64,000 nucleotides of DNA. Origin: Eurosta solidaginis (lineage: Eukaryota; Arthropoda; Insecta; Diptera; Tephritidae). Below, in pieces: positions 23,768-37,099 of this stretch. A program made the translations under genes and the position numbers. The notes beneath the pieces are model-generated. The model made no database searches and was not told where the DNA came from. It saw only the letters and a list, made by a program, of their open reading frames with translations. The stretch lies in NCBI RefSeq assembly GCF_040869045.1, contig NC_090323.1, forward strand, positions 39,302,066-39,366,065. The letters run 5' to 3'. The first letter of the stretch is position 1; each line of letters opens with the position of its first letter.

Positions 23768-25200
23768 CGATTTTCACGAAACGCATAACAAACTATTTCC
23801 AATATTCCACGTCTACGTATACTAAGGTTTAGTTAGTGATTAGGGATCCCGGTACACCGGTCTTTTTTAAGTCTCAAACCCCGGTATTATTGAACTTTAA
23901 TCCCGGGACAGTTGCAAATAGCAAATTAATATCCATTTAAGTGATTTAGTACCTTTTCCACAAAATCCCCCTTTTAAGACCAAAACAAGCACAAGGGGGG
24001 GAAAAAATAAAACATCGTTTGAAAAGTTTTTTAATGGTTAATTTGGTTTGTGGTTATATTACGCAAAATTTGGATTTGAATTAAGGTTCAGGTTTTCGAT
24101 TATTCGTGTCTAAAATTGCGACAAACGCCTTTTTCTGCCGACAAAAATAAAAAAAAATGCTGTAACCAGAAACAGGGCTATACATTCTCGAAGGCTTCGA
24201 CTGAGTCGACACTTCAAGCTTTGAGATATTTTTGAAGTCAAATCTTGAATTATACTAAAAATGTACTCCCCTCTTTGTATAGAACTGTCTCACTAAAGAC
24301 CATTGTTACTTGCCTATCTCGGTCTGCACCTAGGCCTGAAAAAATGGGCGTTGTAGACTCCGTTAAATTCTTTTAAGTTCTAATTTTGTTTATTCTATAC
24401 AACCGAACCCGACTGGAAGCACCTGGATTACTTAGATTCTTATCCGCCAGCAATTTTCAAAGCCTTCAGGGAGAATTCCGACTTTTGAACAAAAAAAATC
24501 GACCAATGTGCCATGTGCCGCAGTCTCTTTCATTGGGGTATAAGTTCTCTTAAAAGATTACGCAAAAACTCTCTCTGCAACAATGTGCCATAGAACTGTA
24601 ATTTTTACAATTATTTATTGTTTTATCAATGTAAAATATAAAAATTTAAAATTTCTGTTTTTTCTACAACAACAATAGCAACAAATAAATCAGAAGCATA
24701 GTACCGAAAATATTTTACAGAGCGATTTTTCTTACATACCATACAAAATACAAATACAACAATAGAAACAAATTTATAAAAATGCAAATTGGTTCAAATG
24801 AAAACAAAAATCCACACAGTAAAAATTGAAAGTGAGTGACAGCAAAGTTGTAAGCAAAAACAAAAAAAAAAACAACAATACAATGCATTAAAAATAGACT
24901 AGCAAATGAATCAAACAAAAATGCAAATATTAAAGGCATGCAAACTGAATTAAAAGCCATTAAACAGAAACAAAATGCGAACAAAAAAAATAGCAAAACT
25001 ATAAATAGAAAATCATAAAAACTGCAGCAGTGAAAAAATTTAATGAACTTACATGTAGCCACATACACACGTACTTATGCACAAAAAAAAGCAGCGAAAT
25101 TGTTTGAAAATTTATTATTAATAACATTTTGCTAATTTACGAAAAATATTAATGGATTGCTTGGCGAAAGCTATATAAACTCATTTCACTAATGTTAAAA
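23768..25200. other. Non-coding DNA, nothing recognised
   Basis: Mixed composition to about 24600, including a CCCGGTACACCGG-like patch at 23850. AT-rich beyond that. The longest open frame (24715-25068, minus) is Phe/Leu-rich and looks like a by-product of A-rich sequence. Confidence 0.5.
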
Positions 25201-25204
25201 ATAA

Positions 25205-26110
25205 AAAAAATGTATTTTTTTAACTTTTAGAAATCTGTTTAATAACGCAATTTAGTAGCTCTATCAAGTCTTCTTTAAAAAAAAATATCAAAATTCGTAA
25301 TAATCTCTAACCATATTTTTTAGAGTTGTGTTTATATGGATAAATTTTAAAAAGTTCAAAAAGCTGTTGAAAAATTTCAAAACCATTTCAAACTTTTTCT
25401 TTGGAACTGTTAGAAAATTTTTAAGTACACAATTTGAAGATCAGCCAAGTCTTGTTTAAGAAAATACTGTTAAAATTAATATTAGTTTTTGAAAATTTTT
25501 TTAGAATTTTGTTTATATGGACAAAAATTAAAAAAAATCAGGCAGTGTTGCATTTTTTTTGTTCAATTTCAAATTTTTTATTTGGAACCTTTAGAAATGT
25601 TTTGAGTACGCAGTTCTGTGGCTGAAGCAAATCTTGTTTAAAAAGATACTGTGAAAGCTCGTATTAATTTTTGACCATTTTTCAGAATTGTGTGTTTATG
25701 GAGAAAAAACTTCCAGAAGTAGTTGAAAAATTTTAAAACAATTTCAAACTTTTTCTTTAGAACTGTTAGGAAATTTTTGGGTACACAATTGAAGCTCAAC
25801 CAAGTCTTGTTTAAGAAAAATTTCAAACTTTTTAATTTGAATTTTTAGAAACTTCTTGAATACACAGTTTTGAGCTTAAGTAAGTCTTGTAAAAGAAGAT
25901 ACTCTCGAAAATCGTATAAGTTTTTGACAATTTTTTTAGAACTGTGTATATGTACATATATAGAAAAAATTTAAAAGATTCAATTTGTTAAAAAAATGAA
26001 AAGAGTTGCTAAAAAATGTTTAACTTTTTGTTTTGAGCTTTTATAAACTTTTAGAGCACAAAGTTTGGTAGCTCAATCACTACTTTTTAAGAAGATACAT
26101 TTATGAAAAA
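25205..26110 (+). repeat. Diverged tandem repeat, ~180-bp unit, about 5 copies
   Basis: The phrase AGAATTGTGTTTATATGG and relatives recur near 25320, 25502, 25683 and 25938. Each is accompanied by TTTCAAACTTTTTCTTTGGAA-type and AAGTCTTGTTTAAGAA-type blocks. Spacings are about 180 bp, apart from one longer interval (~255 bp). The units are strongly diverged, so the array is old. Confidence 0.75.
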
Positions 26111-28718
26111 ATTAAAATTTTTTTTATATGAAAGCATTTTTTTCTAAATTTAAAAAATTAATGCAATGTTTCGAAAAACTAAAAAAATTTTATTTGCAAA
26201 TTTTTGAAAAAAAATTATACAAAATTTTTCAAAAATTCTGCGAATTTTCAAATTTTTTCAGAAACTATTTTTATAACTTGAGCCCATAGTGTTCTTTAAA
26301 CAATTTATTTGAACTTTTTCTAAAATAAAAAGAAACAAATAACTGAAAAAATATTTTTAAAAAGTTTTGCTGCTATTTTTGTGAACACAAGTGTATATAT
26401 TTATTTCTTATATAGAACCGATTTTTTTATTATTTATTAAATTAATGTATGATTAATTCCTATAAATAAGTTACAGTAAAAAATATCTTAAAATCAGTCA
26501 TGAATTCTCGTATGAAAATTACACTCAAAAAAATAAAATAGTTGAAAAAAAAATTTCAATTAGAAATTAAACGTTTAAACTTTATAGCTTAGGAGTGTAG
26601 AAGAGTAAGCTTAAGGGAGGGAAGTAGAGCAAGAGAAGAGGTCTACATAGCAAGTATGAGAGTAATATACGTAATTAAATTAAATTAAAAGTTTATTCAG
26701 TTGCTGTTATAAAAATCAAAAAAAAACATTAAAATTATTTATACTTAAATTAATAACAAATAATGAGTAAGCAATTAAATTAAATACTTGTGTTAAATGA
26801 AATCTAGTGAGATCTTGAAGCCAATATTAATACAAATTGAGCCTACGACAAAAGAGTGAGCTTAAAATGTGAGAATAAAAGAAGGAGAATAAGCAAGCAA
26901 TAGACAGCTAAACGGAGTGCTAGAAAGAGATAACAATAGCCAACTTTTAAAGCAGAAAAAGTTTGTTTTATTAAAATAGTGCGAAATAGCATAAATGATT
27001 AACTGGTTAACTGATTAGCCAATCAATCATGTAAAACGCTAAACCATAGAACGGAGTTTTGTTGATTATTTTACTCTTATTTTTTTATTTTCTTTTTGTT
27101 GCCGTGTATAAACGTATAAATATATATGAAATTGACAAGGAAAACAGTACATCAGCAGGTGAGTGAAAAATTAGAGCGTTTTGAAAACGCTAAAGGGAAT
27201 GTAAAAGCGACAAGCATTTGTATGTGGAACATACTGTGTGAGAAAACATACATACACTGCGCGAACAATTTACATATATAGGTGTAAAAGCAATAGCACC
27301 AAAAATTTTTGTATCAATTTTATTGAAATAATGCAAAACAGCTGTCAAAAGGCAGGCTGGTATGGAGTATTACAAAATAATTAAAGCAGAATTAGAAAAG
27401 AAACAAACAAAAGAAATAGCAGAGTTTTAAATATACATATTTTTGTGTATATGATGTACATAGCAAAAAATTTACACCTGCCTACCTAAACTGAATGCAC
27501 GTGTATTGTATGTATGTAAGTATCAAAAAGTGTAATATGAATGACAGGAAAAGCAACACTAGTACCAACGTGTAATTAAACAATATTTATTATTAATAAT
27601 ACAATATATTAAAAAAATAAAATTTTATTTTAAATTTTTCTCAGTGTATTTTTTAATTATGAATTAGTATAACATATAAGTACATGCAGTTTATATAAAT
27701 ACATAAAATAGGAAAGCACATATTTATTCAAATATATATAATTTCCAATTGCCGCCTTACAATCAAATAACAACTACGAAAACAAAATAAATAATAAACC
27801 AATACTCAATATGAAAAAGCAAAAAATACACAGCACATAAAACCACAAACACGCAGTTTAACAGGAAAGTAAATAATTAATTGCATACATAAACAAAATA
27901 AGTTTAAAAAACTGATTTATATTAATACAAAAGGCAGTCATTTTTTTTTTTTTAATTTCAACTTCAATTTTTGAAATTAAAAACATAAAATTAATACAAA
28001 AACCTCAAAACAATAACTACCTTAGCATACAGCAACAGAGCGCAAGCTGTATCCCTGCGAAAAAGGAAAAAAAAATATTTCATAGGATTGTTTTAATTAA
28101 TAACACTTTTTCACGTGCATTTTCTCGTAGTGCACTATCGGATAAAGAGAGGAACTCAAACTTGCACGCTTGCATACTGCTTGCGCAACGTTGTTGTACG
28201 AAAGATTATCGAAAATAAAGATTTTGCAGGGACGAAAAATCGTGTGAAGCAAGCTTCACAAAACTTCTAGTAGGTCACATTCGCCACTTACCACTTACTT
28301 ACAGAATTTGTTAACTACCACTGTCTGTATTTGTTATTTAATAATTATTTGTACACTTTTTATTCAGCTAATGTGTTCAGAATTTTAACTTTTACTCTCT
28401 AAAATTCCAATCAGTGTATATCTGTGCTTAAATTGTTAAAAATTGTGTTAAAGTTTTTGGTGTGGTGAAAGTGATCTACTATAATTTTGTTACGCTCCGC
28501 AGCTTTCCACCGAAGTTTGCGCCTGCAATATCTTTATTTTCGATAATCTTTGGGTCGTGTGAGCGCAGCAACGGAGTTTCCGTAAAGCAGGCGTCGGCAT
28601 TTAGTTGCACAATTGTGCACACTCAATTCACACGTATTCTTATTCTCTTTAGTTTAGTAGTCACTGATCATTTGGCGCAGCAACATCGAATATGTGCGTC
28701 GCTCGTAATGTAGACGAT
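26111..28718. other. AT-rich non-coding DNA
   Basis: Mostly A-rich. The stretch 28100-28700 is less AT-rich but has no convincing coding exon: its open frame at 28462-28713 has no recognisable domain or splice context. Confidence 0.5.
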
Positions 28719-28719
28719 G

Positions 28720-28901
28720 TTATTAGCAAGCAACAAGCAAAGATCGTTTCTTAATTTTTTTCAATGCGCACAAGCGCAAAATATTTAGTGTTGACCAACC
28801 CGTTTGCGCAAATTCAATGTATTTAATTGTATAAACCTTTTGCTTCCCACTGTGCACATTAAAAATATAATAAAAGATCTTGTCTTGTTGCTTGCTAATA
28901 A
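28720..28901. repeat. 182-bp inverted-repeat element
   Basis: Perfect 18-bp inverted ends TTATTAGCAAGCAACAAG (28720-28737) and CTTGTTGCTTGCTAATAA (28884-28901). The match continues inward imperfectly through AAGATC. No clear target-site duplication was found. It could be a small MITE or a hairpin transcript. Confidence 0.7.
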
Positions 28902-31390
28902 GCGAATGAACCAAGCAAACCGATGCATCAAGTGATGTGCGCGATTATCGCGCTCTCACTAACACATCTTCATTTCCAATTTGCCGATGCCTGCCGTAAA
29001 GCAAGCAACCAATCAGTTGACGCTTGTACTGCAAGCAGCAAACATCTCACCATGTGTGAAGTCTATGCTCAAAATTTGTCTTTGTACACAAATACTATTA
29101 CAAAAAAAGTTGCATATATATTCGAAGCTCTGCTGGCGCTGTACATCTCTGATAAATGCATACAATTCGGTACTCTTTTAAATTTAGTTCAATTATATTT
29201 AGGCCCTAAAACCAAAAATTAGAACAAGAGAAAATACGTTATGCTTTCAACACAAACTACAATTCCTTATTCCGTTTACAACACGAAATAAACCTACATG
29301 CATACATAAACAATAATGCCATATGCGAAATCCAATCCATATACATACATACATATCCATGAAACCCAGTTGAAAGAAAGAGATTGCGAACGAGAGAGAA
29401 TAGTACCAAGTACTTGCAGTTGCATTAACATAACTACTACATATTTAAATAGACTGTTAATTAGCATTTAATTTACTCACTACTAGCCCATAGTTTACCA
29501 ATAATTTTTAGACTTAGGTAGCTTTTCTTTTAGTTTAGTTTGTATTAGATATACATATATTATAAAATAATTAATAATATTTGAAAAAATAATAATTTTT
29601 TAACAGAAAGTGAGAGCTCATGCAAAAAATTCCAGTATTTTAAATATTAATTTCGACTTTTCCAAAACTTAACTGGTGCGAAAGTACGGATCCTCATTCG
29701 AAACCACCTACGACTGCGTTCGATAATAATTTTGAAAATAATCCGAAACTAAGTTCTGACTACACTGCAAACACTCCCTCGAAAGGCCTCGTTATCTACG
29801 TATATGTTGTAATGGCCTACTCTGACCAGAATGCTCTGAAAAATGGAAGATCAGACTTTAAGTATGTATTTTCCAAAAATTAGTTCGAAATGGTCACAAA
29901 ATAAAGCTGGAACAAACCACAGTTGTTTCCGAAATGAAGAAAAACGTAAACGGTTCCGAAATGAAATATGTAAGGCTGCCAAAACCAACATAGCTCCGAA
30001 AAAAAATTCATGAGAGTTCAGATATTACATCGGCAAGACTTCCGATATCATCAGGAAAGTAGTACCGTCACAAAAGCGAACGAACCTGCGCAGGAAACAA
30101 AAAATACACATAGGTATTCGTTAAGCTAACAATTGGACTCAAACTGCTGCAGAACTGAAATATAATCACAAAGTTAATTGAGTTTTTTCACTGCATCAAT
30201 GTACAGCTTATATGGACCTATATAAGACAAAAATGAAAATTGTATATTAAATTTTAATTGATCCACCCCCATTTTAAACCGATACTTAGAAGTTTTTCGA
30301 TCATCTTGACTGATTTGAAGATTGGAACCACCAGTCAAGATATACAGCGTATATTCAAAATAATTCTCCAGAGATTTTGTGACAGCGACAGAAAGATCAG
30401 AATCAAAATGCAGCGACAGCTTCGAATAAATTGCCACTGACTGACTGTGAGAGTATCTGCGTCTTCTTTAAAATTATGCTTACCAATAGTTGCAACCACA
30501 TAACAATTAGCTGCAGCATTTAGAACCGCTTAAAGCTATCAATTACAGTGACGAATAAAAATCGCTTTGCCTGCAAAGTCACTCTTGCAAATCATATTGT
30601 TCGTCCTAGGATTTGCCAACTCTAGAAATACTTAACAGCATTGCAAAACTGTCGGGTATATAGATAATATGTGCAAAGAATTAAGAAAGGTAGTAGGCGA
30701 ATACAAGGTACACTAGTATACTTATGTATAATTTTTAGACATCCAGAAGATACTTATATATGTAAAGTAGATATCCAAAAGCACATCTATGAGAATGCGC
30801 TATATTTTAGCTACCTAGAGAGTGAATTATCGCTTATATCTAGAGAGCACATCATGTGGAGAGCAAATCATGTACATAACTTCGAAATCCAAAGAAGATG
30901 AGCGCTTTTCTACTGATCTAGCGAATTTGTGGATAAAGAAAATCCACAAAAAGTTTACCGGCAGGATTAAATCTTCATAACGCAGTTCCATCGAGTGTTT
31001 GGAAACGTGGGTCTTTAGTTTTTAGCAAATTTTTTACAACTGCCTGCATCACGCATATCTTCAGCGTTACTTACAGAACAGCAGAAATAAGCTGCTTATC
31101 TGAGGAAACTTTAATTATCTCCAAAAACCTTTTTAGGTTTCACTTAATTTTTTGTTTTTTTTTTCACGCAACTTTTCTTTTTTTATTTATAAACTTGTTT
31201 GTATTTATTATATTGTTTATAGCCATAGACCAAAAACCATCACAAAGTATTATCCACAACAAATATACAAAAAACCATAGTACAATAAAAATGGAAGAAT
31301 TTTTTTATTGCAATTTTTATGCAACAAACCAAAAAATACCAACAACAATTTTTTATACAAAAAAAGCAATAGACAACAAAAATAAAAAAC
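28902..31390. other. Non-coding DNA, nothing recognised
   Basis: Short open frames exist, such as 28923-29222 (+, 99 residues, with a signal-like hydrophobic start MCAIIALSLTHLHF) and 30671-30901 (+). None shows a domain, splice context or consistent coding character, so no gene is called. Confidence 0.45.
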
Positions 31391-31700
31391 AATAGAGCAA
31401 ACAAAATCACAACAATATCAGTTAACAGCAAAAATAGCAACAAACAAAACAAACAATAGCCATAATTAAAAACAATAGCCCTAAAACAAAAAACCAATAG
31501 CAAAAACAAATAACAACAATAACAGTAAATAAGAAACAATAGCAAAAACAAACCAAACAATAGCCCTTAACAAACACAATAGCAACAAACAAATCAAAAA
31601 TAGCAACAATTAAACAACAAAACAATAGAAATAATTAAAAACCAATAACAATAGAACAAAAACAATAGCCACAAAATCTACAAAACCGTAAATAATAAAA
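31390..31700 (+). repeat. CAATAG-rich simple sequence
   Basis: AACAATAGC and close variants recur irregularly (more than ten times) in an A/C-rich strand with almost no G outside the motif. It looks like a cryptic simple repeat. Open frames on the opposite strand (31240-31560, 31422-31625) are Phe/Leu/Tyr-rich by-products. Confidence 0.7.
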
Positions 31701-33911
31701 ACAAAAAGTTGTTAGATTTGTAATACAATTTTTTATGTACTAATTTTTACAGAAGATTTATAAATAGATATTTTACAAAGAAGCAATAGGCCAAATCAGT
31801 GAAATTCTTATACTCTTTACAGATCATCGGCGGATGGAAGATTACGCGCTCTCAGTAAACTTTCTAAGCTTATGAGCTTAAAGCTCAAAAAGAGCGGCCG
31901 AAATATGGTAGTCCTCCACACAGCTGACAAAATAGCAAAGCATTTTTTTCTTTTTTTTTTTATATTACAAGAACAATAGCGAACAACAACTGCTGTTTAA
32001 ATCTCACTTTACTGGTAAATGGAAAATGAGCTAAATATTTGAAAGAAGAATCAAAAAATTGGATAAATACAATGTTTTATTTAGTAAAAATTTTTTTTAG
32101 ACGAAATTGTAGAAATAATAAAAACATGTTATATAAATTTAAGTTAGCTTAAAAAAATTTTTTTACTTAAAAACAAAATTTTGTTCTGTTTAAAATTTTT
32201 TTTCCTTAATTTTTTTTTATTATTTTAAATTTTTATAATAATTTTTCTTTGTAATAAATATTTTCACTATTTTTTGACAACCTATCGTTTACTGCAAACA
32301 CAACCAAACACAACAATAACAACAACCACATTTTTTTTTTTTTTTTAATTCATTAGCTGTAGGTTTTCTGCACTCCATAACACAATAAAACAAAAATATA
32401 ATAATAATTCAGTCCAAATAATATGCAAAGCAGATCTAATACAAAATCTTAATTTTGGTACACTGTAACACCAAAAATTGAACATTTGCAAATCAAAACT
32501 CACTGGCTGAAAGAGTTACAACAAAATGCGTATTGTGGCAAAAATTGTCAAATCATACATTTTTTTTGTTTTTTGTTAGCAAAATGCTAATCATATGGAA
32601 TCCATTCACTTTATATTAAAATCGTACACATTTTAGTTTTAAGCAAACTGTACTCACTTTTATAAGGAAGAAGATTTTAAACAAAAAAAAAACGAAATTT
32701 AATAATTTATAAAAGTGAAAATTTTTGGTAAATTGAAAAAAAACTTTAAAGCTTACATAATTTCTGGAAAATCTTACAAAATTAATCATTTTGCATAATT
32801 TTTGAAAAATTTCCGAAATTAGATTTTTGAAAAATTACAAATAAAAATTTTGTAAAATTTCTGAAAAAATTTTACAGAAAAGGCGCATAAAAATGATATG
32901 CAAAAAAAAAATTGCAAGAAAGATTTACAAAATTTTGAAAATGCCCTGCTTACAGTGATGGTAAGCAGATTGCATAGCGAATTCGATTAGAGGAAATATG
33001 CACTAAAAAATTTGTAAGAAAAAAAGCAACTCCAAAAGCTAAACCAAGAAGATCATGACTTATAAATGGCGTGTGAAAAAAAAAAAAACATAAAAAATCA
33101 ACTTTTCTAAAAATTTGTCTCGGCTAAAACTAAAAAAAACACAAACATTGAAAATTCTTTGTCCCGGCTATAACGAAAAACCAAAATGTATCTCTAGCTA
33201 TTTCGAAAGAAATCACGGCAAAAACGTATAAAAATTAAAATTTTTGGAGCAAACACAAACAAAACTCAGCAGTTTAAGATTAGTATCATACAAAAATAAG
33301 CAAACACATGCATACATTTATAATAAATATTTAGCAACCATTTATGTAAGCATCATTTTTTAGACATACCACCATAACAGTGAACAAATTTAAAAAAAAA
33401 AATGTGCAAAAAAATTATACATAAAATAAAAATTCCATTAAGGCAAAAAAATAAATAACAAAATATTTGATTAGCATTAAAAATAAGCAAAAAAAAACAA
33501 AGTTCAGAAAGAAAATAAGATTTTTAACTTTTTAGGTACTAAAAATAAAGTCATAACTAAGAAATTATATAAACATAAAGCCAAAGCAGCAAAAAACACA
33601 ACAGTTTCGAAATCAAATTAAAATAGACACACAGCAACATTTCATTATGTGAAAATGGCAAGCCATAAAACTGAAAGTAAAGCCGTGGAAATATATTCAC
33701 TTTGAAACAATGTTTTTTTACAGCAAATATCAAACCCACAAGACCACTATGCAACAATCTTTTTTTCTTTTAAGCTAAGCGTTTGGTAAGGAAGCGCCGA
33801 AATGAAAATTTTAATGTCGTAGCAAAAATTGTTTTGCTCTTTTGTGTTGACAAAATCAGTAAAAGTTTCTGTGAACTGAAGATTTTTAAATTTTATATGT
33901 GTAAGATGTGT
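31701..33911. other. AT-rich non-coding DNA
   Basis: Homopolymer-rich sequence with no supported feature. Poly-T and poly-A runs occur near 32330-32350 and 33078-33090. Confidence 0.55.
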
Positions 33912-35427
33912 TAGGGTGGAGCGAATAATATAAAAATTTAATTATTTGTTTTTATCGTCTGTCCCCTTCCACAATTTAGTAAGTTTTTTCACTATGGAAA
34001 ATTATGCAAGTATGTAGGGAGGTAGGTATAATGGCTGCGATACAAATCGCCTAAGTAGCTAATGAAAAGCCGTTTTGATGCGATAAAACTCTTGTCAACC
34101 TACTGTGGGCTACATCAGATGGGTACTATTTATAAAATCAAGAATATTTCCGATAATGTACTTAAGTTTTCTAGAAAAGCCACTCCTTGGGTTCTTAGAC
34201 ATAGTAATCTTCAGAAAATGCGAATAGGTTGCAGCTACCATAGCTGAGCTCATTTTGGAGCCATCGCTATGCCGTTGCCCTCTTCCAATCATGCCTACTT
34301 GGAATGATAGTGTTCATATTGCCCTCAAACTGCAGTTTTCGTGTATAATAATCGATCTCGGAATTAAAAGCTTCCGTCGGAAGCAAATTAAGGACACTGC
34401 TATGCGCATTCTGAGTATCCTTCGCTGAGCCCCAGTGCGGGTTTTGCCGCCGTTCATGATAATAGCATGTCTATTGGCACCAGCGTACACAGTGTGCTGA
34501 ACTTTCTGGGAGCTGGCGAAATTGTAGTTCATACTGAGAGCGCTTCCCACAATACTATAGAGCCATACACCAGCAAAGGTTGAATTGTTATCGGTTTGTA
34601 TACCTATTTGTTGTATATTTCCCTATTATGAATAACAATCGATTTCAATTAGTTTTTAGTTTCTATTATACATTTTAATCGATTTTATTCATTTAACTTG
34701 GTATATGTCGACTTTAGTTCGTTTATGATTATTTTCGATTGTTATCGATTTGTATTGCTATTTACCGTACTTGTATTTATAATTAATTAATTTTTCTAAT
34801 TTTAATCGATTTTTATTTTTCATTAAAAATTGTCGATTTATTTTAATAGAATTATTCGATATACATCGATGTTGGTTGATATTTTCTAACTTTCGATATC
34901 TAATAATTTAAGTTTCATTTATAAATACTTTACTTTTCATTCTATATCAATTTTTGATCCCCAATTATCGATTCTAAACAATTTTTTCAATTCCTTTACA
35001 ATTTTCATCGGCTCTGATTGAATTGTTATTGGTTTGTAGTTTTATTTACTTTATATTTTTAACTTTCATGCCGTCATGGCAATTTTTAATCGATTTTATA
35101 AAATTTCTTCGATAGTTATCGATTTGGTAAATGTTTTCTTTCTGTCGATAATTAGCGGTTTCCATTTGTATTTTTTATTTTTTTTTTATTTTTGCCCATC
35201 TTCGCCGATATACTCCCATGAACTTTATCGATGATCATCGACTTTTACCGATTCGACTTTCAAATCAAATAATGACATCGAAATTCGTACACAAAAGGCT
35301 CGGGAGTTAGAAGCAGCGTGTGCGCACCCGGCAGGATTCACGATCAGAAATAAAATTTAGATAGTGTCAAAGCATTTTTAAGCCACAAATTTCATCCCTG
35401 ATATTTCATTAATTTCGCTCCACCTTA
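33912..35427. mobile_element. TIR-bounded 1.5-kb element, family unknown
   Basis: Left end TAGGGTGGAGCGAA (33912-33925) and right end TTCGCTCCACCTTA (35414-35427) are inverted matches at 13 of 14 positions. A TA target duplication, as in Tc1/mariner-like elements, is possible but not certain. The first half (34060-34560) is less AT-rich but has only short open frames. The second half (34560-35290) is packed with ATCGAT-type words. No transposase was recognised, so the element is probably non-autonomous or decayed. Confidence 0.6.
34560..35290. repeat. ATCGAT-rich degenerate repeat
   Basis: Roughly fifteen to twenty ATCGAT, TCGATA or TTATCGATTT words in 730 bp, spaced irregularly at about 30-80 bp, in otherwise AT-rich sequence. 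The words resemble the binding cores of fly DREF (TATCGATA) and BEAF-32 (CGATA). Binding is only a possibility. Confidence 0.65.
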
Positions 35428-35441
35428 AAGTTATTCTAAAA

Positions 35442-35805
35442 AAGGGAAACTCTTATCATTTGACCTAGATATTTATAGATCAGCTGTTGAAAACAGAGCT
35501 GCTAAACACACTTATGGCACTTTTGTTTTTGTTTTGCCCTGAAGAATAGGCACAGATACGATTTCACGCTTTGAATACAAAAAAGAAAATAGCACCCCAT
35601 ATGAAGCCAAAGCACTACGGTATGATATTCAAATTTACACTAACAAATTGAACTAAAACATATTGTAGCACTGAGAAAAATTTTAATTCAAATTTAATTC
35701 ATTAAGGGGACCATCAATATTCTTTAAACAATAAAATATCTTTTTATTTTTATTTTTTTTTTTTTTTCAATTTAAGAAAATTTCAGTATACATATAATTT
35801 TGTAT
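35442..35805 (+). repeat. Dispersed repeat, copy B
   Basis: Second copy of the repeat at 23389-23767, in direct orientation. It lacks the ~50-bp AAGTGC-rich block and carries a short insertion near 35460-35490. Shared blocks include GCACTTTTGTTTTTGTTTTG and GGTATGATATTCAAATTTA. Confidence 0.8.
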
Positions 35806-37095
35806 ATGTATTGTGATTTGCACTTCAATATGCATATTTTTTAACAGCCCTGATTAAAAGCATTTTACCTTAGTTTCAATTCCATCGTAAGAGTTTCAAA
35901 TATTTGTACTTCAAAAATATTCAAATCAGTGATTTTATAAGTCTTCCAAAATTGCTTCCGAACCAAAGCTTAGAATTCATCAACCATAAGCACACACCTC
36001 ACCACCCCCTTAATCATATAACTATAATCCACCATAAGCCACAATAGCAAAAACTTTATTTAAAATCGCAGTCAGGAGTTAAAGTTTAAAAAATACACAC
36101 AGCAACAACAATAACAGCAATAAAATGTACGCAACCATGCGATTCTTGACCAGCAATCAAAAATTTCAAAGAAAAAATTATTTCCGATAAACACAAAATT
36201 TACACGTATTTCGATAACTACTCCAGCAAAATATTAAAAATCCAACAAAAACGTATATCAACAAAAAAAAAGAAATCTTTTAAAAATGCAAAAAAACATA
36301 AATTATACTAATGGCAAAAATAACCAAAAAAATGTTTTATAAAAAAATAATACAAAAAAAATCAAAGTGAATTATAAGCAAGCAAAAAAAATTATACGAT
36401 TTTAATAAACAAAAAAGAAACCAAAAATAAAATACACACATACATATGCATCTAGTTTAATGTCGTCAAGTTTTACTTTTTTGTAATATTTACTTATTAA
36501 CGTATAAACATATTATATATACATATATATATACGAATGCAAGTAATGAAATGCAGTACTGTTAAACATAAACTCACACACACACACATACACATGTAAA
36601 CCAACTATACCTTAAACCCACAGCAAATTCACCACCCTCAAAACCCCAAACACCAATCTAATACATCAAACACACCGCATACAGTCATTCAATGTGTAAC
36701 GGTTTGCAAAACACATTTTTTTGACTGTCACTATACATCCACAAAACTAAATACATACCTACATAAAATTAAAACTGAAATTTTAGAGACGCCCCAAAAA
36801 TATTGTATTGTGGAAAGTATTATTACCGTGAAAAAAAATTCAAAAAAAAATATTAAAAATATATGAAAATTGTGCGCATTATGCAAGCAGATCAAAAAAA
36901 AAAATCAATAAAAACAAAAGTATTTCATGCGATGGTAAAAATTATATTATTATACACAAGAATGAGAAAGAAAATGGAAATAAAGTGAATCTTGTAATAT
37001 AAAAAATTGTTATGGACTCTTATTTGAATGTTCGCTTAGTTGGGCAAGCTTTGACATGAGTGGTGAGTAAACTTAAGCTTTTATTTTTTCGATAA
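35806..37095. other. AT-rich non-coding DNA
   Basis: Poly-A-rich, with a short (CA)n tract at about 36573-36590. No feature could be supported. Confidence 0.55.
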
Positions 37096-37099
37096 GATG

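Noticed and set aside
24715..25068. 117-residue membrane-like protein on the minus strand
   Set aside because: Phe/Leu/Tyr content follows from A-rich plus-strand sequence. No start context or family likeness.
28923..29222. Possible small secreted protein of 99 residues
   Set aside because: The start is hydrophobic, but there is no domain, conserved Cys pattern, splice or promoter support, and an overlapping frame is equally open.
31240..31625. Hydrophobic open frames on the minus strand
   Set aside because: They are translations of the CAATAG-type simple repeat.
34062..34550. Transposase gene inside the 1.5-kb TIR element
   Set aside because: Open frames are 60-80 residues with no DDE-type or other recognisable motif.
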